Positions 9,717-17,464 of a stretch of 64,000 bases of DNA are shown piece after piece. The notes under the pieces were generated by a model. That model was not told the origin of the DNA. It made no database searches and saw only the letters and a program-made list of their open reading frames with translations. The position numbers and the translations under genes are program-made. Each line of letters begins with the position of its first letter. The first letter of the stretch is position 1. This DNA comes from an uncultured Agrococcus sp. (GTDB taxonomy: Bacteria > Actinomycetota > Actinomycetes > Actinomycetales > Microbacteriaceae). The stretch covers positions 1 through 64,000 of the forward strand of contig NZ_CAMEFJ010000003.1 in the NCBI RefSeq assembly GCF_945915485.1, in the 5' to 3' direction.

Positions 9717-10663
9717 TCCGCACCGATGCGGGCATGTCGACTTCGAGGTTCTGCCAGCTGATCGACATGCCCGAGCGCACCTGGCGGCGCTGGCAGGCCA
9801 AGGCGAGGGCCGAGCGACCGGTGAAGGGCCCGTGGCCGCAGCCGGCGCGGGACGCGGCCCGGCCGCTGGTCACCGCGCATGCGTTGAAGAAGCCGGAGTG
9901 GGGTCATCGGAAGATCTGGGCGATGACCCGCCACGACGGGCATAAGGTGTCGCAGGCGACCGTGCCGCGGCTGCTGCGCGATGACGGGCTGATCCTGCCG
10001 TCGGAATATCAGCAGCAGCGCCGGGAGCTGGCGAAGGACCGCAAGGCCGCGTTCGCGAGGAACCCGACGGGACCGAACCGGGTGTGGCAACTGGACTTCA
10101 GCGAGTTCGAGACCACCACCGGCGGGACGTGGCGGATCGCGGGGTGCCGGGACTGGTTCTCCTAGGTCGAGCATCCGTTTCACACGTCGCCGACAGCGAA
10201 TCAGCAAGACGCGATCGCAGCGATCGAACTCGCCCTGACCGACTATGAGGTCATGTTCGGGCGCCCGCTCGTCGACCAGTGCGAGGTCGACGAGGAGACG
10301 GGCGAGCTGCTGCCGGTCGTGACGATCGTCACGGACAACGGCGGCCCGTTCGGGTCGCTGAACTTCGAGCTGTTCATCATGCGTCACCCCGAGCTCCGGC
10401 ACGTGCGCACCCGAGTGAAATCGCCCGGGCAGAACGGGTCACGCGAACGCGGGTTCAGGACGCTGAAGTACGAGCGGCTGTTCCTCGACGACATTCCCGA
10501 CGCGCTCACGCTCGTCGAGCGGGCCGAGGACTACCGCATCGAGTACAACGAGATCCGTCCTCACGAGGCCATCGCCTGGAACCGGCCGATGGAGGTGCAC
10601 CTGGGCCTCGCCGACCCGGCCATCCCCAACTTCGAAAGAGAAGAAATCCTGCCAACTACTTGA
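9665..10663 (+). pseudogene. IS3-family transposase OrfB with an in-frame TAG at 10163-10165
   Basis: 9665..10165 (…NRVWQLDFSEFETTTGG…RDWFS*) and 10253..10663 (…TDNGGPFGSLN…SRERGFRTLKYERLFLDD…) are in the same frame; the codons between read through as VEHPFHTSPTANQQDAIAAIELALTDYE. Confidence 0.85.
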
Positions 10664-10672
10664 CGCGGGACA

Positions 10673-10676
10673 TACA
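10673..10676. repeat. Target-site duplication TACA, right copy
   Basis: See left copy at 9324-9327. Confidence 0.88.
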
Positions 10677-11115
10677 TGAGAGCTCGGATTGGAGCTAGCG
10701 GTTCGCTGGCTGAGTCATTCGGGATAGCCGATCTTCGTGCGGATTGCCTTGGCTACGTCTTAGCCAGGCGCGTTCGCAATCATGGAGGGCGTCCCTTTCA
10801 CTATCTCGTAGGGGAACTGCTAAAGAACATCAATGACGACCCGGGGTGGCTGGCGAAAGAATTTTTAAACACGCGGTTTGGGAGTCGCCAGAACGCAGTC
10901 GCTGCGGCGGAAGCAGCGCTGCAAAACAATCCTTTCAACGATACGGTCCTCCAGAATCTTTATTCAGGTTTTCGTAGACCAGGACATACTTACGATGACG
11001 GCAGGCCAAATCCTTCACAGTCGGTGCGAGGTACTGAATTGAATGCTTGCGCGAGAGCTTTTACCGATGTACTTGTAGACGCGCAAAGCAGCTGGACTCT
11101 AAGGTCTTAGTCAGC

Positions 11116-11712
11116 GTGAGTGAGACGAAGGCGAGAAGCGGCTCACGTTTGTTTGGGCTTCTGCTCGGAGTGCTGTTGACCATAGTGCTCTCCTGGATAG
11201 CGACGTTCTATTTCAACCCACGTGGCACGTACACGCTGTGGTCGGACAATTGGCCCCTAGGTCGTGCAACATTCAATGGCTTGTATTGGCGAATGGGCTT
11301 GCAGGTCGCGATTATTCTCGTCCTATCGGTGGTGCTCCATCAGAGTCTTCGAAGTCGAAGAACCGTGAGAAGGATAGTGTTGGCAGTCAACCTCATTCTC
11401 GCGGGTCTCATCGCTTCCTTGAGTTCGTTCTACTGGTGGTTCTTCACCGGTCTTGCTATCGAGGTCCGAGAACAAGGGTTCAAAGGCGATGGAGGTGTCG
11501 ATCCGCCCTGCGACGCTGGCATTTTTTGCAATCCGCTGACCGGTCTGTTCTGGGCGCTGCCGGCAATCGCTTTGTTTCTGGATGCTGTGACCACGGGGAT
11601 CTTATGGTGGCGCCGTAAGCAGCACTGGAGTATCTACTGGAGCATCGCATCCCTCATCATCATGATTCTGGTAACGATCGTGTTACTGCAGCGTTCGTCC
11701 GCGTCGTTCTAA
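11116..11712 (+). CDS. Multi-TM membrane protein (198 aa), paralog of the 8382..8975 product
   Basis: GTG start 5 nt after the orphan stop; shared motif PPCDAGIFCNPLTGLFWALPAIALFLDAVTTGILWWRRKQHWSIYWSIASLI. Confidence 0.7.
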   Translation: MSETKARSGSRLFGLLLGVLLTIVLSWIATFYFNPRGTYTLWSDNWPLGRATFNGLYWRMGLQVAIILVLSVVLHQSLRSRRTVRRIVLAVNLILAGLIASLSSFYWWFFTGLAIEVREQGFKGDGGVDPPCDAGIFCNPLTGLFWALPAIALFLDAVTTGILWWRRKQHWSIYWSIASLIIMILVTIVLLQRSSASF

Positions 11713-11856
11713 GCCGGCGTAGCGGATCGATACTCACGCGAGGTGCGGAACGCCCTTGGGCTGAGGCTGCTTTCGTGTAATTGAACGAGTCGAGTCATTG
11801 GCGATAGCGGTTGGTCAGCGGCTGGCCTCTCGGTCAGCCTGGACGCCCGCCCTTCG

Positions 11857-13047
11857 CTACACGGCCGCCTCGATCACGTCTGCCGCTGCTGGCGCACCGC
11901 CGGACTGCTGGATTTCGGCTTGCATCCACTCGCTGCGTGCTGCGAACTTCGCTCGGTGCCCGACGGAGTCGACAATATGCCAGAAAGCATCGGCATCGAG
12001 ATTGCCGGGGTCGAGCGCCAACCCGAGATCCAGTTCCTCAATTCTGTCGGCGTTCGCCCGCTGCTCGGCCATCTGCGGCACCGCGACCATCGGAACACCC
12101 GCGTTGAGCGCCTCGACCGTGCCGCCCATCCCGGCGTGGGTTACGAAGACCGACGCGTGCTCGAGAACGGCAAGCTGGGGCACGAAGGGCATGATCTCCA
12201 CGTTCGACGGCACCGGTTCGAGCACAGCGGGGTCAACGCGGTCGCCGATCGACATCACGACATGCCAGTCGCGCCCGGCGGTCGAACTCGTCACCATGCG
12301 GAAGAAGTCGGGGCGGTCGTGGTAAGCGGTTCCGAGGGACACGAGCAGAATCGGTCGGCCCGCTGCTTCTGCGGGCGGCTTCCAACTTCCCTGGTGTGCT
12401 CGATCGGTCAGCACGGGGCCGACGAAGCTGAAACCCTCGCCGAACGTTCGACCGGAGGGCTGGAAGGCTCGGGGAACCGTCACGACCCGATCGGCCGCCG
12501 ATGCTCCCTGCATGAACCCGGCAACACCCGAAACGCCCCGAGATCGCAGGAACCGTCTGAGTCGCCACAGGAACCTGAGAAACACCGGGTCGATCGGATT
12601 CACCTTGATGTATTTCTGCATGTTCCAGTGCCGGTTGCTCACGAAGTTCGGCCAGGTCTCGACCGTCGGCACCTCCCAGTCGTGCCCCAGCCCCCTCCCC
12701 CACCACGCGACCGGACCGTCGTGGACGATGACATCGGGACGCTGAAGCCGTCCGTCTGCTCGCAGGGCGTCGAGCTGTTCGGTCATGTGCTTCGTCTCTA
12801 CGAGCGCCAGCTCAGAAGCCTTGGCGAAGGCCTGCCCGTGGAACTGCGGTCCGGCTTCTTCTCCCATTTCCGACCATTTCGACCGCAGAGGCACGTACTT
12901 CGCCCCAGTTCCGGAGATAGCCGATTCGAACGGCTCGGGTGCCGCGTACACGACGTCGTGTCCTCGCTCGACAAGCTCGTTCGCGATGCCGAGCGTTGGA
13001 TTGATGTGACCGTGGCCGAGAGGGCCGGTGAACAGGATGCGGGCCAT
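11857..13047 (-). CDS. Glycosyltransferase, GT1 / macrolide-glycosyltransferase-like
   Basis: MARILFTGPLGHGHINPTLGIANELVERGHDVVYAAPE…FVTHAGMGGTVEALNAGVPMVAVPQMAEQRANADRIEELDLG. Confidence 0.9.
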   Translation of the reverse strand: MARILFTGPLGHGHINPTLGIANELVERGHDVVYAAPEPFESAISGTGAKYVPLRSKWSEMGEEAGPQFHGQAFAKASELALVETKHMTEQLDALRADGRLQRPDVIVHDGPVAWWGRGLGHDWEVPTVETWPNFVSNRHWNMQKYIKVNPIDPVFLRFLWRLRRFLRSRGVSGVAGFMQGASAADRVVTVPRAFQPSGRTFGEGFSFVGPVLTDRAHQGSWKPPAEAAGRPILLVSLGTAYHDRPDFFRMVTSSTAGRDWHVVMSIGDRVDPAVLEPVPSNVEIMPFVPQLAVLEHASVFVTHAGMGGTVEALNAGVPMVAVPQMAEQRANADRIEELDLGLALDPGNLDADAFWHIVDSVGHRAKFAARSEWMQAEIQQSGGAPAAADVIEAAV

Positions 13048-13099
13048 TGAGCGATCCTAACCTGCGCAGCTAGGCGGCTCCTCCGCGCTCCACGAACAT

Positions 13100-14158
13100 T
13101 CAGAACAGTGTCGGCTGCGGAGTCAGGTCGAAGGATGCCGGCAGGACTTCCGCTCGTGCCACAGCGAGGCGACGGTGCTCGGGTTGATCCGCATCCTCTC
13201 GGGATGAAAGCCCGTGGCGTCGCAGCATCGGCTGCACGCGACGCGCGAGTTCACGACGGTACCCGCTGGGTGCGTACGAAGAGCGCCCGTAGAAGCGACG
13301 GTACCCGTCGGCCAGGCTCGGGTGCTCTCGATCGATCCACTCCAGGAACCACTCCCTCGCGCCCGGCCTCAGATGCAGTGCACCGTACACGACGCGCTTG
13401 GCACCGGCGTCGGCGATGGCGCCAAGAGCAGCATCGAGTTGCTCGTTGGTGTCGGTCAGCCACGGCATGATCGGCATGAGGAATACCGAAACCCTGAAGC
13501 CCGCATCCGCGGCCGCGCGCACAGTAGCCAAGCGGGCAGCGGTGGTCGGCGTTCCCGGTTCGACGGCATGCTGCAGATCATCGTCGAACACCGCAATCGA
13601 CATGGAGAGGTCGACGGGAACCGCTGCGCTCGCCTCCTGCAGCAGCGGCAGGTCGCGTCGTAGCAATGTGCCCTTCGTCAGGATCGACATCGGTGTTCCG
13701 CTTTCAGCAAGAGCAGCGATGATGTCGGGCATGAGCCGGTAGCGCCCCTCGGCCCGCTGATACGGGTCGGTGTTGGTGCCCAACGCGACGAGCTCGCGCG
13801 ACCACGTCGGTTTCGCCAATTCCGCGCGCAGCACCTCCGCGATGTTCACTTTCACGACGACCTGCTGGTCGAAGTCGTCGCCGGCATCGAAATCCAGGTA
13901 GCGATGCGTGTTTCTCGCATAGCAGCAGACGCACGCGTGGGAGCAGCCTCGGTAGGGATTGATGCTCCAGTCGAACGGCATCGAACTCGCGGCCGGAACG
14001 CGATTGAGCGCCGACTTCGCAGCGACTTCATGGAAGGTCACGCCCTGGAATTCGGGGGTCTGCACCGATCTCACGAGCCCAGCTACGCCGAAGAGTGCGC
14101 TGTCTCGACGGCCGGCCCGACTCGGCTCGCTATCGATCGTTTGTTCTATCCAGCGCAC
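13100..14158 (-). CDS. Rv2578c-family radical SAM protein
   Basis: SINPYRGCSHACVCCYARNTHRYLDFDAGDDFD…LGTNTDPYQRAEGRYRLMPDII, CxxxxCxxC-type cluster motif. Confidence 0.88.
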   Translation of the reverse strand: MRWIEQTIDSEPSRAGRRDSALFGVAGLVRSVQTPEFQGVTFHEVAAKSALNRVPAASSMPFDWSINPYRGCSHACVCCYARNTHRYLDFDAGDDFDQQVVVKVNIAEVLRAELAKPTWSRELVALGTNTDPYQRAEGRYRLMPDIIAALAESGTPMSILTKGTLLRRDLPLLQEASAAVPVDLSMSIAVFDDDLQHAVEPGTPTTAARLATVRAAADAGFRVSVFLMPIMPWLTDTNEQLDAALGAIADAGAKRVVYGALHLRPGAREWFLEWIDREHPSLADGYRRFYGRSSYAPSGYRRELARRVQPMLRRHGLSSREDADQPEHRRLAVARAEVLPASFDLTPQPTLF

Positions 14159-14296
14159 CCCATAAGTCGAACACGTTTACTAGTCACTGTCAAGCAGTGG
14201 ATACCTGCTCGCGGCTCCGGCTCACCCTTTGGTATTGGGCACGGATCATCCTCCAGCGTGATGTGCGATGCTCGAAGGCCGCATACGATCACCAGA

Positions 14297-14974
14297 ATGG
14301 AAGCCTGGACCGACTTTATCCCGATGCTCACGAGCTCTCCCTGGCTGCTCGCCGTCATCATCGCCGTGTGCATCATCGATGGCTTCTTCCCGCCCGTGCC
14401 GAGCGAATCGACGGTCGTCGCCGCGCTCGCCGCCGTCATCGCAACGGGCGGTACACCGTTCTGGATCGCTGCAATTGTGGTCGTGGCCGCCGTCGGTGCA
14501 ATTGTCGGTGATTCCATCGCCTACGCGCTCGGACGGCGCGTGGGCGTCGACCGATTCGCTTGGATGCGCGGGCCAAAAGTGCGCCGAACGATCGAGTGGA
14601 TCACGGGTCGCATGCACTCCACACCCGCCGTGCTCCTACTCGTCGGTCGTTACATCCCCGTGGGGCGCGTAGCCGTGAATTCGGTCGCAGGTGTGGCCGG
14701 CGTTCGCTACAGGAAATTCTTACTGCTTTCGATCATGGCCGGCTCGTTCTGGGCGATCATGTGTCTGGTGATCGCGTCGGCATCCGCCGCCTGGCTTGCC
14801 GACCCCTTCTGGTCGGCCGTCTTCGCCGTCGTGTTCATGATGGCACTGGGGATCTTGATCGATTTCATCGCCCGGCGCCGGATGCGCCACGCCCCCGCGA
14901 GCGAACAGGCGCAGCCACCCACGCCCTCGGTCGCACCTGCCCCGAACTGCTTGAAAACTGGCGAGATGCGCTGA
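14297..14974 (+). CDS. DedA-family membrane protein
   Basis: MEAWTDFIPMLTSSPWLLAVIIAVCIIDGFFPPVPSESTVVAALAA…GRYIPVGRVAVNSVAGVAGVRYRKFLL. Confidence 0.85.
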   Translation: MEAWTDFIPMLTSSPWLLAVIIAVCIIDGFFPPVPSESTVVAALAAVIATGGTPFWIAAIVVVAAVGAIVGDSIAYALGRRVGVDRFAWMRGPKVRRTIEWITGRMHSTPAVLLLVGRYIPVGRVAVNSVAGVAGVRYRKFLLLSIMAGSFWAIMCLVIASASAAWLADPFWSAVFAVVFMMALGILIDFIARRRMRHAPASEQAQPPTPSVAPAPNCLKTGEMR

Positions 14975-15003
14975 ACTGCCCGATTGTTCGGAGTTCTCGA
15001 ACG
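14944..15003. repeat. ~60-bp dispersed direct repeat, copy A
   Basis: gaactgcttgaaaactggcgagatgcgctgaactgcccgattgttcggagttctcgaacg; copy B at 17393-17452. Confidence 0.75.
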
Positions 15004-15051
15004 GTACGCGCGATCCAGCGCACCACCGCAAGCCGTCCATAGAATGGCTGC

Positions 15052-15402
15052 ATGGCTTCACCCGGGCGGCCGCCGCTGCATCCTTCTGCCCTGGAACCCG
15101 TCCTGGTGGCCATTATGGAGTTTGTTGTCGAGAAGGGATCTCGCGGAACCTCATACTGCGGTATCGCGACCGAAGCCTCGGGTTCCGTCGGTAAACTCCA
15201 ACATCCTTTCGGATCGCCCGAAGCTGTGATCCGCAAAGTATTCGAACACCAACTGCCGTACATCACGGATCGCATCCTCCAGCTTCTCGATCACCCCGGC
15301 CCCCTCACGACGCGCCTGCGAGCCGCAGTCGACGAAGTGAACCCGAGTGAGTCCGTACGCCAGCACTGCAATGTGATCGCAAAGGAGCCCAACCGTGTCT
15401 GA
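15052..15402 (+). CDS. TetR/AcrR-like regulator, short (116 aa), degenerate HTH
   Basis: ALEPVLVAIMEFVVEKGSRGTSYCGIATEASGSVGKLQHPFGSPEAVIRKVFEHQLP resembles a TetR N-terminal domain; no normal-length C-terminal domain. Confidence 0.5.
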   Translation: MASPGRPPLHPSALEPVLVAIMEFVVEKGSRGTSYCGIATEASGSVGKLQHPFGSPEAVIRKVFEHQLPYITDRILQLLDHPGPLTTRLRAAVDEVNPSESVRQHCNVIAKEPNRV

Positions 15403-17362
15403 CGATCGACTTCCCAACGTATTCAGCCCTCTGAGTATTGGCCCGATGACGGTGCAGAATCGCATCTTCTCGTCGGCGCACCAGACGACCCTGACTCGCG
15501 ACCACCTGCCGACCCCGGAGTTCTTGGCGTATCACCGTGAACGGGCGCGAGGCGGAACCGGGGCGATCGTCATGGAAGCGACCGCAGTGCATCCCTCCGG
15601 CCTGTTGACCCCGAAGACGATCGCGGGATATCTGCCGGCGGCCGTCGACGCCATGGCGGAGGTCGCCGACGCCGTGCACGAGAACGGCACGGGTCTCCTG
15701 ACTCAGCTCTTCCACGGTGGCCGCGAACAGATCGCCAGCGCTCCCCGACGCCCTGCCGTTGGCCCGAGCGCTGTCCCCACGACGCGCTTTCACGTTGAAC
15801 CGCGATCCCTGGAACTGACGGAGATCATCGAGATTATCGACGGCTACGCAATCGCCGCAGCACACATGCAGCAAGCCGGCCTGGATGGCATCGAGATATC
15901 GTCGTCGCACGCCTATCTGCCCTCACAGTTCTTTTCGCGAAGGAGCAACGTGCGGACCGACAGATTCGGCCCTGAGCATCCGCTGCAGTTCCTCACGGAA
16001 GTCGTCGATGCAGTGCGAAGCCGGGTCGGCACCACGCTCGCGATCGGTGTCCGACTCGCACTCGACGAAATGTCCGAATCCGGGCTCGACGAAACAGCCT
16101 GCGCCGAGGTGGCAGCGCAGGTCTCCGAGCGCTTGCCCGTCGACTTCATCTCGTTCACGATGGGCGACTCTGCGACGTTCTCGGGAGGAGCCTTCATCGC
16201 TCCCCGACCGCGCAGCATGCCCGAGAGCATCCTCGCCCGCCTTCCGGAACGCGCGACTGGCGGCGGCCCCGTAATCATGGCAACGACGCGTGTTGTCGAT
16301 ATTGAAGACGCAGAGCAGGCGATCGCACGCGGCCTGACCGATATGGTCGGGATGACTCGCGCGCAGATCGCCGACCCTCACCTCGTCCGTAAGGCCAGAG
16401 AAGGGGAGCCGATCATCCCGTGCACCGGCTGCAATATCGGCTGCATAGGGCACTATCACGCAGGGCTTCCGATCGCGTGCACGATGAATCAGGCAACGGG
16501 ACGCGAAACGGAACTGCCGCAACCAGTGGTGCGCAGGGAGGCGGATGCCGCATCCGCGAGTCAGAAGCGCGTAGCAATCTTGGGCGGCGGTGTTGCGGGC
16601 ATGGCTGCGGCAGTTGAGCTGGCGAGCGCGAATGCCGCGGTAACCGTCTTCGAACGTGACGCCGACATCGGCGGTCAGCTGAGAATCGCAGGCAGCGCCC
16701 CCGACCACGAATACACATGGTCCGCATGGCGAGACTGGCAGGAAACGCTCATACGCAATCTCGCCATCGACGTACGCCTCGGGTCACCGGCCACGGATGA
16801 GGAGCTCACGGGCTTCGACGATGTTATCGATGCCCGCGGGGCGGAGCCGTTCCTGGAGGGGAAGTTCCTGCGCCGTCTCAATGCGAACGTGGTTGACGCC
16901 TGGTCATTTCTGCAAGAGCCGTTGCGATACCGAGGAGAGCACGTCCTGGTCAGCGACTGGGGCGGTGAACCCACCGGGCTCGATTGCGTTGAAGTGGCCC
17001 TGGAGCACTGCCGGAAGGTGCACTACGCCTACGCGGGAGCCGAGCCTGCCGTGAACATCCACCAGTATCAACGGTTCGGCTATCTGACCCGAATCGATGT
17101 CCCGGAATGCGAAGTTGTTCCGTTCGCTCAGGCGGATGTCGTGGATGACCGCGTCGTTCTCCGCGGCTCGTTCTCCGATCGGGTGCGCGCCCTGCCCGAA
17201 GGAGTAACGACCGTCGTGATCGCCCACGGGCGCACCCCGCGATACGACCCCGAGTGCGCGAAGAGAACCCGCGTCGGCGACCTTGACGGCCCCCGCGGGC
17301 TCGAGGAGGCCGCGCTGGAGGGTTACGAAGCGGCAAGGGCCATACTCGAGAACGCTGAGTGA
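15395..17362 (+). CDS. FMN/FAD NADH:flavin oxidoreductase (OYE / 2,4-dienoyl-CoA reductase-like)
   Basis: NVFSPLSIGPMTVQNRIFSSAHQTTL…PCTGCNIGCIGHYHAGLPIACTMNQATGRE…KRVAILGGGVAGMAAAVELA. Confidence 0.9.
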   Translation: MSDDRLPNVFSPLSIGPMTVQNRIFSSAHQTTLTRDHLPTPEFLAYHRERARGGTGAIVMEATAVHPSGLLTPKTIAGYLPAAVDAMAEVADAVHENGTGLLTQLFHGGREQIASAPRRPAVGPSAVPTTRFHVEPRSLELTEIIEIIDGYAIAAAHMQQAGLDGIEISSSHAYLPSQFFSRRSNVRTDRFGPEHPLQFLTEVVDAVRSRVGTTLAIGVRLALDEMSESGLDETACAEVAAQVSERLPVDFISFTMGDSATFSGGAFIAPRPRSMPESILARLPERATGGGPVIMATTRVVDIEDAEQAIARGLTDMVGMTRAQIADPHLVRKAREGEPIIPCTGCNIGCIGHYHAGLPIACTMNQATGRETELPQPVVRREADAASASQKRVAILGGGVAGMAAAVELASANAAVTVFERDADIGGQLRIAGSAPDHEYTWSAWRDWQETLIRNLAIDVRLGSPATDEELTGFDDVIDARGAEPFLEGKFLRRLNANVVDAWSFLQEPLRYRGEHVLVSDWGGEPTGLDCVEVALEHCRKVHYAYAGAEPAVNIHQYQRFGYLTRIDVPECEVVPFAQADVVDDRVVLRGSFSDRVRALPEGVTTVVIAHGRTPRYDPECAKRTRVGDLDGPRGLEEAALEGYEAARAILENAE

Positions 17363-17392
17363 GTCGCCGGCCAACGCCCCCGCGCCCGCCAC

Positions 17393-17452
17393 GAACTGCT
17401 TGGAAACTGGCGAAATGCGCTGGACTGCTTGGTTATTCGAGGCTCTCGAGCG
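17393..17452. repeat. ~60-bp dispersed direct repeat, copy B
   Basis: gaactgcttggaaactggcgaaatgcgctggactgcttggttattcgaggctctcgagcg. Confidence 0.75.
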
Positions 17453-17464
17453 AAACCAAGCAGC

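Larger units (their letters stand above)
9328..10672 (+). mobile_element. IS3-like insertion sequence, ~1345 bp
   Basis: Imperfect terminal inverted repeats TGTTGCGCGTCA…TGGCAGG / TGTCCCGCGTCA…TGGCAGG; 4-bp direct repeat TACA at 9324-9327 and 10673-10676; internal orfA/orfB. Confidence 0.92.
9027..11110 (+). pseudogene. Stand-alone paralog of the C-terminal domain of the 825-aa protein, interrupted by an IS3-like element (9327 joins 10677)
   Basis: Strong SD AAGGAGG at 9012-9018 and TTG start at 9027. Joining 9027-9327 with 10677-11110 gives a continuous 244-aa frame (…SDAYTYMRARIGASGSLAESFGIADLRADCLGYV…) parallel to …TDAYTFLRAAIGGRGSAAGQFGEADLRADALGYI…. Confidence 0.8.
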
